A stretch of 48,178 bases of DNA from Devosia insulae DS-56 (GCF_000970465.2 NZ_LAJE02000080.1:1-48178), one strand, 5' to 3'. Shown: positions 1 to 7,741, counted from the stretch's first letter. Notes: generated from the letters alone by a model not told the origin. A program made the numbers and translations.

Positions 1-73
1 TTACAGGGTCAGGCGACAACGGAGAGCGACACTAGATGGCTCGTCGGCAGCGTCAGAGGTGTATAAGAGACGG
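1..73 (+). other. Illumina P5 / i5 / Nextera Read-1 adapter remnant (not genomic)
   Basis: Bases 41-54 are TCGTCGGCAGCGTC, exactly the Nextera Read-1 adapter. Bases 55-73 match the Tn5 mosaic end AGATGTGTATAAGAGACAG at 17 of 19 positions. Bases 33-40 (TAGATGGC) differ by one base from the common i5 index TAGATCGC. Bases 4-32 align without gaps, with many mismatches, to the P5 flow-cell oligo, including its terminal ACAC. The order P5-index-adapter-mosaic end is that of a library molecule, so this is contamination at a contig edge. Read on the minus strand it encodes LLYTSDAADE, a translation typical of this adapter. Seen directly; the adapter sequences are general knowledge. Confidence 0.96.
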
Positions 74-306
74 AATGAAACGTCCGTCAGGTCCTCGATG
101 AAGGGGAGCGCAACGGAGTGGAGGGCCGGATCCAGCTCTTCCGAATGCGAGGTGGTGGGCTGAATCTCTTTGGCATGAGCGTTGCCCGATGCGGTGGCTG
201 CGATCGAGACCGAAAGCAGCCCGACCGTCGCAATACCTGCACCCTTTCCTACCTCCAGGGCTCCCCGCCTCTTGCGGCCCTGTGATCGATTGTCCCCATG
301 GGGCAT
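74..306 (-). CDS. Small exported protein, candidate RiPP precursor, C-terminus lost at contig edge
   Basis: The best start is the ATG at 306, preceded on the minus strand by AGGGAG six bases upstream; an in-frame ATG at 360 has no comparable site. About 77 residues are genomic before the reading frame enters adapter sequence. The N-terminus has a basic stretch with RKRRGAL (a twin-arginine-like pattern), then a hydrophobic segment at about residues 23-40, then NAHA followed by KEIQP, which looks like a signal-peptidase site. The remainder is acidic and Ser/Thr-containing, ending in ALPFIEDLTDVSF at the break. It is divergent from, and about 120 bp from, the cyclodehydratase operon. That position and size suggest the modified precursor, but no Cys/Ser/Thr-rich core is visible; the core would lie in the missing part. 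It could instead be an unrelated exported protein. Confidence 0.55.
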
Positions 307-426
307 ACAACTCTCCCTTTTCTGTATATCCGTGCGAATATGAGTCATGCTATGGCGCAATTCTTCATCTTGTAAAGAGTGTCGCCATTATCGGCCGCAT
401 CAATTGTTTTCGTGACGGAGAGTTCT
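307..426. promoter_or_regulatory. Divergent intergenic region of the RiPP cluster
   Basis: This AT-richer stretch separates the truncated minus-strand gene from the plus-strand biosynthetic genes, so it must carry promoters for both or lie within a longer transcript. On the minus strand TTTACA (375-370) is followed 17 bases later by an ATAGCA-like element, a weak candidate promoter. No clear plus-strand promoter or operator palindrome was seen. Confidence 0.3.
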
Positions 427-1728
427 TTGGTCGACGGACCGGCTAGCCGCGTCGCCCGGGAAATACGGCGGCGACTCAAGAATAACGACGTCGCCGGCGC
501 GCGGGCCCGCATCGAATATTTTCGCGGGCAATGGGGTGATGTTCCCGCGATGCTGCTGGCGGAGGGGCAGTGCGACTATCACGAGGGGAACTTCGCGGCG
601 GCGATGTTCGCAGCTCGCAAATATGCGGACTGGGTTCCCGGTTCGGCGGTTGCCCAACTGCTGTTGGCCGCTGCAGCCAAGGGCTTGGGCGACAAGGAGT
701 CGGCTTGCCGCCACAGTGCCGCCTATGTAGCCGCCGCTACCACGCCGCCGCCGCCGAACTCCGACATCGTCGTGGCTGATCTGTCAGCAGGCTTTGCAAT
801 CAATCGTGCGGGTGAAGCTACCCTCGAGAGTGGCGCCAACAACCTCGTCGGCGTGCTGGAGGGCGAGGGCTGGCGCCCCCATCTCGCCTGGAGCCATCTG
901 CTGCACCATGCGGATTGGGGCGCGTCATTGGGCAACGCCGCGCTGGTGATCTCAGGAATTACCGACAGCGACCTGGGCGAATCTCAACTCGTGGAACTCG
1001 AGCAGGCCGCTATGTCGGTTTCCGTGAAGGTCATCAACGGTCCATCCGCCGTACGCGCCTCGCGCCGCGACCGGGTAGCCGCCACGCGAGTCGCGGGCGT
1101 CATAGTTCCTCCAGTCGTCCGGCAGCGTGGCCGGTTCCTCCGCACGGCGGCATTGCAACCGTGGGAGCCGCAGATCATCCGGCTTGCCGGTTCGCACAAC
1201 GGACATGACACGTGGGTCATCGACTCGGAGGCAAGTTGGGAACGCTTCCTTCACGCGCTCGACGGCGACGCGTTCTACTACATCTCTCCCTATGTCGAGA
1301 CCGTGCAACGCGACGGCCTGCGCCGCAAGGCGCGGATCTACTCGATCTTCGGCAAAGTAATGGCAGAGCATCTGGTTCTCGACCACGCCCATATTGTACA
1401 CACCGGCACCGCGCGACGCGCAATGCTTGCAAGCCAAGAACAAGTGGACGAGGAGCTGGAATTTATCGATCGCTGGGTCGAAGAATTCCCTCAGATCGTG
1501 CCGCTGATGAACGCTTTACAGGCGCAAACCGGCCTCGATATCTTCATGGCGGACATCGGCTTGCTTGAGACTGGCGAGATTGCGTTGTACGAGGCAAACT
1601 GCAGCATGCGCGTCATACTGAAGTCAGAGTTGACTGACGAAGGATGTCACCTCGCTGACGCCACCGCACGCATTCGACAGGCGATCGTCGAAGGGCTGGC
1701 TGCACGGCGGACCCCTCGTAATGTATAA
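427..1728 (+). CDS. ATP-grasp-fold protein with TPR-like N-terminus (RiPP cluster)
   Basis: The first 100 or so residues are helical and Ala-rich with TPR-like spacing. The rest resembles the RimK/glutathione-synthetase ATP-grasp fold: INGPSAVRASRRD (about residues 203-215) is the characteristic N-P-AV..T/SRRD segment before the ATP-binding part, followed by VIVPPVVR, a central FYYISPYVE strand, and YEANCSMRV near the C-terminus, equivalent to the metal-binding E-N segment. I chose the TTG at 427 because GGAGAG lies about six bases upstream; a GTG at 379 is in frame but has no good site. The gene overlaps the next by 8 bp. ATP-grasp enzymes make carboxylate-amine or ester bonds, so a ligase acting on the peptide or a nonribosomal partner is possible. 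The substrate is unknown. Confidence 0.78.
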   Translation: MVDGPASRVAREIRRRLKNNDVAGARARIEYFRGQWGDVPAMLLAEGQCDYHEGNFAAAMFAARKYADWVPGSAVAQLLLAAAAKGLGDKESACRHSAAYVAAATTPPPPNSDIVVADLSAGFAINRAGEATLESGANNLVGVLEGEGWRPHLAWSHLLHHADWGASLGNAALVISGITDSDLGESQLVELEQAAMSVSVKVINGPSAVRASRRDRVAATRVAGVIVPPVVRQRGRFLRTAALQPWEPQIIRLAGSHNGHDTWVIDSEASWERFLHALDGDAFYYISPYVETVQRDGLRRKARIYSIFGKVMAEHLVLDHAHIVHTGTARRAMLASQEQVDEELEFIDRWVEEFPQIVPLMNALQAQTGLDIFMADIGLLETGEIALYEANCSMRVILKSELTDEGCHLADATARIRQAIVEGLAARRTPRNV

Positions 1729-3919
1729 GGGCTGGAGCTTTGCCGCTCGTTTCTCGGTTCATCGCGTCGCTCCCGATTCAGTTGTGCTGGCGTCTGACGC
1801 ACGAAAGTTCCTATTGCGGGGAACTGACTATTTCGAGTTGGCGCCGGCGCTGGCGGATCAGGTCCTACGGAGCGAGCCGCCGCTCGGACTAGCGGGTACA
1901 ACGGCCGACGAAGTGATTGAACGCTTGCAGGGGCTTGGCTTTGTCGAGCGCCATCCGGAAGTTTCTTCGCCCGACGGAGCCGGCACGGCGTTTTGGTCTT
2001 CATTCGGGGTGCCGCCCGAGATGGTGCAGGCCAGGCTGGCAGATTTCAGGGTTGCGCTGGTTGATATCTCTGCCGCGTCGGCTGCTCCGTTCGCGGCCGC
2101 ACTCGACCGCCTGGGCATAACGGTTGTGCCGCAGGTCAAGGACGCCTCGATGGTCGTGGTGCTGTGCGACAACTACCTCGATTCCCGCCTCAGTCAGATC
2201 AATGAGACAAGGCTGAATGACCGCCGCACATGGTTGCCGCTGAAGCTCACCGGGGCAGCTGCCTTGGTCGGTCCAGTGATTAGGCCGAGAGCCGGCGCAT
2301 GCTGGTGCTGCATCGAGCATCGCATGTCGGGTAACCAGGAGGTAATGAGTTTCCTCACCGGCAGCGCCGGTGCCGAGCTGCTCCGCGACGACACAGGGCG
2401 TGCCGGCCCGGCGATGGTGGCGGTAGAGTTCGCCGCCCTTGAGCTCGTCAAATTCGTGGTCAACTCGACCGGCAGCCAGCTCGGCGACCACTTGCTGAGC
2501 TTCGACCTCCTGGGGCCGGCAATCGCAGCGCATTTCGCGACGCGGCGTCCGACATGTCCGGCCTGTGGCGACCTGCAGCATCGAAGCCCGCTTCGCGCGC
2601 CGACAATCCCCGACCTGACAGAAACGGAAAAGCCCTACGTCACCAGCGGTGGCATGCGCGTAAGGTCACCCGCCGACACGGTCGCAAGGCTGTCACGGCA
2701 GATCAGCCCTTATACCGGAGTAGTGTCCAGCGTCGAGCCGCAGCCAAGGCCAAACGGTACGTTCTGCTTTGTCGCCAGACATCGCTTCAGCCGAAACGCC
2801 GGCAGCCTGTCGTCCCTACGCCACGGCTTGCTCTCCAAGAGCTCAGGCAAGGGCAGTACCCGCGATCAGGCAATGGCCAGCGCCCTATGCGAGGCGGTCG
2901 AGCGCTATTCAGGGATCGTCGTCGGCGACGAGATCCGGCAAACACGTGCCTTTTCGGACTTCGCGGCCGGCGACGCGATCGACCCGAGGCTCCTGATGCA
3001 GTACTCAGAGCGACAATACGCCCATCGCGCACGTTCGGGGGGATCGTCTCGGACCTTCGTGCCGCAGCCCTTCGCCGCCAACTTCCCAATCGAGTGGACG
3101 CCGATCTGGTCACTGACACGGCAGCGTTTCGTCTTCGCGCCGACGGCGCTGATGTACTTTTTCAGCGACGGTCCGGGTCATGTCCAGCTTTTCCCTTCGT
3201 CGAACGGCATGGCGTCTGGCAACACATTGGCCGAGGCGGTCTCGCAAGGGTTCCTGGAACTGGTGGAGCGCGACGCTTTCGCTATCTGGTGGTTCAACTC
3301 CATTCCCCGACGGGGACTTCAGCTAGGCAATTCTGGCGACCCATACCTCAAGGTCGCTGTCGAGGCGTTCGAGGCTTCCGGCCGCAGCCTCGAGTTGCTG
3401 GATGTGACGTCCGACCTGGGCATTCCAACGGTTGTTGCCGTGTCGGCAAGAGCGGAGGGCGACCAGATCATCTTCGGGTCTGGGAGCCATTTCGACCCCC
3501 AGATTGCCGTGACGCGCGCAGTGACCGAGGCTATCCAGCACTTGCAGATCACCTCCGAGGAGCCATCGCCGCTACGGCGCCAGTGGTTGGCTCAAAGGCT
3601 CGCCGATCATCCCTACCTTATGGCGGATCCGGGTCAAGCTCCGCTCGACATCAGAGATTTGCGACATGGAAAAAGCGACGACGAGACGGAGTTGCAAGCC
3701 GCGTTGCGCATCACTGGGCAAGCAGGACTGGAACTTTTGATGCTCGACCTGACTCGTCCCGACATCGGGCTGCCAGTGGTGCGCGTCGTCGTGCCCGGGT
3801 TGCGTCATTTCTGGCCTCGCTTCGCCGAGGGGCGGCTCTATGACGTCCCCATTGCGGCGGGATGGCTGCCTGCCCCCCGGGCCGAGGTCGACCTCAACCC
3901 GTTTTTTCCGGAGCAGTGA
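1721..3919 (+). CDS. Fused TOMM cyclodehydratase (ocin-ThiF-like leader-binding domain + YcaO)
   Basis: This 732-residue protein combines both halves of an azoline-forming cyclodehydratase. Residues 1 to about 290 are the E1/ThiF-like partner that binds the precursor leader, with Zn-ligand Cys pairs at CWCC (194-197) and CPAC (279-282). From about residue 310 it is a YcaO domain. GKGST (376-380) followed by ALCEAVERYSG (388-398) is the ATP-binding signature, and FLELVERDAF lies further on. It ends in LNPFFPEQ, a proline-rich tail like those of azoline-forming YcaO enzymes. Such enzymes phosphorylate the backbone amide and cyclise Cys, Ser or Thr side chains to thiazolines or oxazolines. The ATG lies inside the previous gene and the stop overlaps the next start. 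Family assignment is firm; the substrate peptide is not known. Confidence 0.93.
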   Translation: MYKGWSFAARFSVHRVAPDSVVLASDARKFLLRGTDYFELAPALADQVLRSEPPLGLAGTTADEVIERLQGLGFVERHPEVSSPDGAGTAFWSSFGVPPEMVQARLADFRVALVDISAASAAPFAAALDRLGITVVPQVKDASMVVVLCDNYLDSRLSQINETRLNDRRTWLPLKLTGAAALVGPVIRPRAGACWCCIEHRMSGNQEVMSFLTGSAGAELLRDDTGRAGPAMVAVEFAALELVKFVVNSTGSQLGDHLLSFDLLGPAIAAHFATRRPTCPACGDLQHRSPLRAPTIPDLTETEKPYVTSGGMRVRSPADTVARLSRQISPYTGVVSSVEPQPRPNGTFCFVARHRFSRNAGSLSSLRHGLLSKSSGKGSTRDQAMASALCEAVERYSGIVVGDEIRQTRAFSDFAAGDAIDPRLLMQYSERQYAHRARSGGSSRTFVPQPFAANFPIEWTPIWSLTRQRFVFAPTALMYFFSDGPGHVQLFPSSNGMASGNTLAEAVSQGFLELVERDAFAIWWFNSIPRRGLQLGNSGDPYLKVAVEAFEASGRSLELLDVTSDLGIPTVVAVSARAEGDQIIFGSGSHFDPQIAVTRAVTEAIQHLQITSEEPSPLRRQWLAQRLADHPYLMADPGQAPLDIRDLRHGKSDDETELQAALRITGQAGLELLMLDLTRPDIGLPVVRVVVPGLRHFWPRFAEGRLYDVPIAAGWLPAPRAEVDLNPFFPEQ

Positions 3920-5304
3920 TGACGCCGGAGCTCAGGGCTTTCGGGGAAGTCGACCGCCGCATTCAATTGTTCTGGAGGCCCGGGGTGCGGGCCAACCTGG
4001 TCGATGGCCGCGTCGTTGTAGAGTTCGCCAACGTTCGGATCAGGTTTCCCGACCAGGTTACGCCTTTCGAAACGCTCTTTCGCCAACTGGAAACCGGCCT
4101 GCCGCGGTCTGAATTGGTGTCCACTGTCCAAAGCGGGGACAGCCAGGTGAGCATTGAACTGCTTGCCGCGATTGATGGACTGAGCCGGCGTGGCCTGCTG
4201 GAGCATGCGGTGCTGACTTCAGGCGGCGCGGAACTGCTGCGCTTCCTCCCGCAGATGCCGAGCTTTGCGCTTGGCCAAAGATGGCTCTCCCCCGATGCCC
4301 GGCTCACCCTGTCGTCCTTCGCTCTGGTAAGGCGCGTGGGTGGAGGGCTGCTGCTCGAGTCTCCATTATCTGATGCCGCCGTCAGACTTACCGCGGCGGC
4401 ACTCCCACTTTTGGGGGTGCTCGACGGCCGGCCAGCACGGGAGGTAGCAGCCGCTGTTGGCGACGACCTCGCCGCCTGCCTGCCATTGCTGCTTGACGCC
4501 CAGTTGCTGGTGTCGGGAGCCTCTGAGCAAGGCGGACTAACGGGACACGAAGGCGTTTCGCTGGGGACGTGGGATTTCCATGACCTGCTGTTTCACGCGC
4601 GTAGTCGGGGCGGTCGGCACGCCTACGCATCCGGTGCCGTATACGGCAGGGAGGCGGTAGCGACCGAGCCGGTAGCGCACAAGACGCTGCCCGCCGGCGA
4701 GCGGTTCGCCATGCCGCCACCATCTGCGCTCCCGCCGGTCAAGCTTGGGCAGGTGCTGCGCGACCGCCATTCGATCCGAGAGCACGACGACGCAGATCCG
4801 ATCACTCTGACCGAGGTCGCCACCGTGTTGCATCACGCTATACAACCTTCGGCGAGAAGCTCCCGCCCTTATCCCTCGGGCGGCGGACTCTATGAGCAGG
4901 AGATATACCTCTGTGTCCGCGCCTGTGCCGGGTTGCCACGCGGCTTCTACTACTACGACAGTCGAGGCATGAACCTGGTCCGCCTTCCAGCCTCGGACGA
5001 CGACATGAACGGGATAATGGGTTCTGCCCGAGCGTCACTTGACGCAAAGGCGCCACCGCAGGTGGTGGTCAGCATCGCCGCTCGCTTCGCATTGGTCGGC
5101 TGGCGATATCGTTCGATCGCCTACGCCACTATGCTGCGGAACGCCGGTGCACTTTACCAGACCTTCTACCTGGTCGCCCAGGCCCTCGGCCTTGCCGCCT
5201 GCGGTATCGGCAATGGCGACATCGATCGGTTCCAGCGAATTACGGGTCAGAGTTTTCTCGAGGAGGGGACGGTGGGTGAGTTCGCTCTGGGGCGCCGGCC
5301 TTGA
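3919..5304 (+). CDS. SagB-type FMN-dependent azoline dehydrogenase
   Basis: The start is the ATG at 3919, overlapping the cyclodehydratase stop by one base (TGATG); it gives 461 residues. The C-terminal 190 residues are a nitroreductase/SagB domain, with RHSIR at about 283-287 (flavin phosphate contact), RPYPSGGGLYEQEIY at about 316-330, then GWRYRSIAYATMLRNAGALYQ and a C-terminal FALGRRP. The N-terminal 270 residues are a helical and winged region common to long SagB proteins. In thiazole/oxazole-modified peptides this enzyme oxidises azolines to aromatic azoles. Its presence implies the product carries azoles and not only azolines. It is translationally coupled to its neighbours. Confidence 0.92.
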   Translation: MTPELRAFGEVDRRIQLFWRPGVRANLVDGRVVVEFANVRIRFPDQVTPFETLFRQLETGLPRSELVSTVQSGDSQVSIELLAAIDGLSRRGLLEHAVLTSGGAELLRFLPQMPSFALGQRWLSPDARLTLSSFALVRRVGGGLLLESPLSDAAVRLTAAALPLLGVLDGRPAREVAAAVGDDLAACLPLLLDAQLLVSGASEQGGLTGHEGVSLGTWDFHDLLFHARSRGGRHAYASGAVYGREAVATEPVAHKTLPAGERFAMPPPSALPPVKLGQVLRDRHSIREHDDADPITLTEVATVLHHAIQPSARSSRPYPSGGGLYEQEIYLCVRACAGLPRGFYYYDSRGMNLVRLPASDDDMNGIMGSARASLDAKAPPQVVVSIAARFALVGWRYRSIAYATMLRNAGALYQTFYLVAQALGLAACGIGNGDIDRFQRITGQSFLEEGTVGEFALGRRP

Positions 5305-6431
5305 ACCTTTTGAGGGTGCTGGCCTGCTTGTTGGTGCTCGGTCATCACGCGGCGCAGTATCTATCGCTGCCTGCTCCCGGCTCGTTCCAAGGCGCGATCG
5401 TGCAGTTCTTTTCGGCCGGCTCCTTCGGTGTTGCGATCTTTATCATGCTATCTGGCTACCTGCTCTCGCGACCTTGGTGGGACGGGCTCGAACTCGATAG
5501 CCGGACCCTCGGCCGCTACGCATTAAGGCGAGCCGCAAGGATCATTCCCGCCTACTATCTCGCGCTGCTCGGTACGGTTCTGATATCGGTCGTGTTTTTC
5601 GAGATTCCTGTTACCGAAACCACCCTCTGGCGATTGCTTGCCGGCATGGCCTTCATCTCTTTCATAACGCCCGAAACGTTCTTCCCAGTTCCCGTAAATG
5701 CGCCGTTGTGGACTATCTCGATGGAGGTCTTCTGCTACGCTGCTCTACCCGCCGTGGTCAGCGTCGGGCGTTGGACCGGCAAGCCGTTAGCCGCTACGAT
5801 CGGGCTGCTGTGCTTCACACTAGCGGTACAGTGTGTCGTGACGATCGCCGGAACGCCTGCGCCGGCCGGCCGCGCCTACTCACTCGTCGACGTCGCCAGG
5901 CAGTGGATGCCGAACTACAATCCCGCCGCGTTCCTGGCGATTTTTCTCTGCGGGGTTTTGACGGCAGGTGTGGAGCGGTACATTCCGCGTGTGCTCTCAC
6001 CTCAGGCCGATGTGGTCGCCCTTTGCAGCCTGGGGGCAATCGGCGCGGTCGTTGGACTGAGTGCTGGAATCGCTCCCCACGGCTACGGGCTTTTCAACGT
6101 GCCGTACGCGTTCCCGTTGATCGAGCTTGCAATAGCGGGTGCGCTGCTTTCGCTTCCGAGAGGAACGTGGTTCACACTACTCGACGGATCCCAAGTCGTG
6201 AGGCTACTCGCCCGCTGGTCGTTCGGTATTTACCTCTGGCAGATGCTCTGTTTTGAAATTATGCGGACCGCGTTCGGGCTACCGTTTCCGCCCGATGGCC
6301 AGAATCCCCTGGTCGAGGGGTTGAGCATGGTCACATCGATAGCAGTTATCCTCCTTGTAGCGGCTGGTTCCTGGCATTTCGTAGAGCGCCCGGTAATTTC
6401 AAGCGTCCGGATGCGGCGCTCTGAGGTGTAG
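5301..6431 (+). CDS. Acyltransferase 3 family membrane protein (OafA/YrhL-like)
   Basis: This is a 376-residue polytopic membrane protein with about ten hydrophobic segments. The N-terminus NLLRVLACLLVLGHHAAQY carries the R-x(10)-H pattern of the acyltransferase-3 family, and FGVAIFIMLSGYLLSRPWW and RRAARIIPAYYLAL are further family segments. The C-terminal FGIYLWQMLCFEI and WHFVERPV also fit OafA-like proteins. The start is the TTG at 5301, overlapping the SagB stop by four bases (TTGA), so it belongs to the same transcript. The family transfers acyl groups from acyl-CoA to exported sugars or other hydroxyls. Here it may O-acylate the RiPP or a precursor of it, which is inferred from position alone. 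No dedicated exporter or leader protease was found in the cluster. Confidence 0.85.
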   Translation: MNLLRVLACLLVLGHHAAQYLSLPAPGSFQGAIVQFFSAGSFGVAIFIMLSGYLLSRPWWDGLELDSRTLGRYALRRAARIIPAYYLALLGTVLISVVFFEIPVTETTLWRLLAGMAFISFITPETFFPVPVNAPLWTISMEVFCYAALPAVVSVGRWTGKPLAATIGLLCFTLAVQCVVTIAGTPAPAGRAYSLVDVARQWMPNYNPAAFLAIFLCGVLTAGVERYIPRVLSPQADVVALCSLGAIGAVVGLSAGIAPHGYGLFNVPYAFPLIELAIAGALLSLPRGTWFTLLDGSQVVRLLARWSFGIYLWQMLCFEIMRTAFGLPFPPDGQNPLVEGLSMVTSIAVILLVAAGSWHFVERPVISSVRMRRSEV

Positions 6432-6759
6432 CTACCCGGGGCGAGTGTTTGAGTGACTGCAATGGGCCAGAAGCGGACCAACTGCTCCACTGCCACCGCC
6501 GGGCAGTTGCCGGACGAGCTCTGCTCCGACCACGCAACCGGAGCGTTTTTCGATGAGGCGACATCGACCTTCTGGCAATACTTCAATCAGTACGTCACCT
6601 GGCGCAGATCGGACTATGCTTCATGGATTTCGAGGACTATGTGACGAGACTCTTCGTCACCAGCGGCGGCGCCTAGCAAGCGTAACGCTCAGCGCTGCGA
6701 TCGCAGAGCGCGCGACGGGTGCAGCACTGTCGCGCAGCATGGCAAGCAGGCCCGGGCCA
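6432..6759. other. Gene-poor right flank of the RiPP cluster
   Basis: No convincing gene is seen. A plus-strand open frame at 6453-6644 begins MTAMGQKRT, a wording that recurs in spurious ORFs from rhizobial intergenic repeats, and it has no domain features. No terminator hairpin with a T tract was seen after the acyltransferase. Confidence 0.4.
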
Positions 6760-7070
6760 CTACTTCTTTATGACGCAGAAGCTGCTGCCATCCGGGTCGG
6801 CCAGCACGACGTGGTCGGCTCCATTCGGACATCGGAGGCATAAAGGTCGAGATGGTGGCGCTGATGGTCGGCCGCATCGGAGGAGTCGACGGTGATCGCC
6901 CAGTCCTCGGATGGTTGGCGCAGCGGCACATAGTCGAGCGCCTTCTGGTTGGGAGGATCTCGTTGCCGTGGCGCGCGACCCCGTTGCGAACTGTAGTCGC
7001 ATTGGGTTTGGCCGGCGCGCTGTTATGGCCGAAGGCGAACCCGCCGACATCGACCATTCGAGCCTGAGAT
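6760..7070 (-). pseudogene. Decayed VOC/glyoxalase-family gene
   Basis: The last part, 6822-6760 on the minus strand, encodes GADHVVLADPDGSSFCVIKK and a stop, a typical C-terminal strand of VOC-superfamily proteins. The preceding part in another frame, about 6970-6825, reads KALDYVPLRQPSEDWAITVD and then HHLDLYASDVR, again VOC-like. Intact homologues usually have about twenty residues between the LDLYA strand and the VVLADPDG strand; here they are missing and the frame changes. The N-terminal third could not be recovered in any frame. This is a remnant with at least one frameshift or deletion. The 5' boundary is approximate. Confidence 0.6.
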
Positions 7071-7182
7071 GCCACACATGGGCGACGGCTCTCCCTTCCA
7101 CCTGCCAAGCGCCCCGATAGCGCAGTCAACGCACCGCAAGCGGGAGAGGTTCGCCGACTGCACGTTCCGTGAAGGCCAGCCC

Positions 7183-7491
7183 TCACCCTTCGGGCTTTTC
7201 AACCTCTCCCACGCGTTGTCGCAGCTCGTACTCGGCTTCATAGGCCGCGGTGTGGCGGCGCTGCAGGCGGAGGCGGAACGCTGCGCCGACAAGGAAGGCG
7301 CCGAGACCGCCCAGAACCAGCGGTACCGGTTGGGCCAGCATGTCGACCTGGTAGAAGCCGCCATAAAGGGCAAGCGCCAGCGCCAAGAGCGAAACCGCGA
7401 TCAGGCCATAGGTCAGGGTGGAACCGTCGGGCTTGGGCGCGTAGCGCGTCGCCGCGGCTCGGGCATTGGCCTTGCGCAGTTTATCCGGCAC
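7183..7491 (-). CDS. Small two-TM membrane protein, unknown function
   Basis: A 102-residue protein with a basic N-terminus, then two hydrophobic segments at about residues 29-46 and 54-72, and a charged C-terminal tail (RRHTAAYEAEYELRQRVGEVEK). The GTG start at 7491 is supported by GGAGGAG five to six bases upstream on the minus strand. It is the last of three closely spaced minus-strand small genes with strong ribosome-binding sites. No family is recognised; a structural or stress-related inner-membrane protein is possible but unsupported. Confidence 0.65.
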   Translation of the reverse strand: MPDKLRKANARAAATRYAPKPDGSTLTYGLIAVSLLALALALYGGFYQVDMLAQPVPLVLGGLGAFLVGAAFRLRLQRRHTAAYEAEYELRQRVGEVEKPEG

Positions 7492-7526
7492 GGACGCTCC
7501 TCCTCAGCTAGACGGCCTGGGGTCGA

Positions 7527-7697
7527 TCAGGGCTGCTTGTAGCGCAGCACGCGCGCCATCTCGGCGGCGGTGTCCCGCAGCCCGTTCGCCTGATCGAGGA
7601 TTTCGCGCGCCTGCTTCAGCGTCAGGCCGAAAGAGTTGGCGAGAAATCCCGCGGTGTATTGCTGCTGCGGTTTCGGATCGTTCTGGTCGTCGGTCAC
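7527..7697 (-). CDS. Small hypothetical protein, 56 aa
   Basis: A GTG start at 7697 preceded by AAGGAGG with six-base spacing, an almost ideal Shine-Dalgarno site, opens a 56-residue frame starting VTDDQNDPKPQQQYTAG and ending LRYKQP. The body (FLANSFGLTLKQAREILDQ) looks like a short helical, helix-turn-helix-like segment and resembles the small DUF3606-type proteins of rhizobia. That resemblance is from memory and is not tested. It sits between two other small minus-strand genes, 35 bp from one and 44 bp from the other, probably in one transcript. Confidence 0.62.
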   Translation of the reverse strand: MTDDQNDPKPQQQYTAGFLANSFGLTLKQAREILDQANGLRDTAAEMARVLRYKQP

Positions 7698-7741
7698 GGG
7701 TGACCTCCTTGGTTGGTTCGGGGCGCCGAAGGGCGCGGGCG

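Noticed and set aside
1-360. A complete 119-residue minus-strand protein
   Set aside because: Its last forty or so residues are translated adapter (LLYTSDAADE). Only 74-306 is kept, as a partial gene.
427-6431. Cluster identified as a trifolitoxin- or phazolicin-type locus
   Set aside because: Both are rhizobial modified peptides, but the gene set here (fused cyclodehydratase, ATP-grasp/TPR, acyltransferase) does not match what I recall of either, and no precursor core is visible to compare.
6453-6644. Small gene starting MTAMGQKRT
   Set aside because: Recalls spurious frames from rhizobial intergenic repeats; no ribosome-binding site or conserved structure visible.
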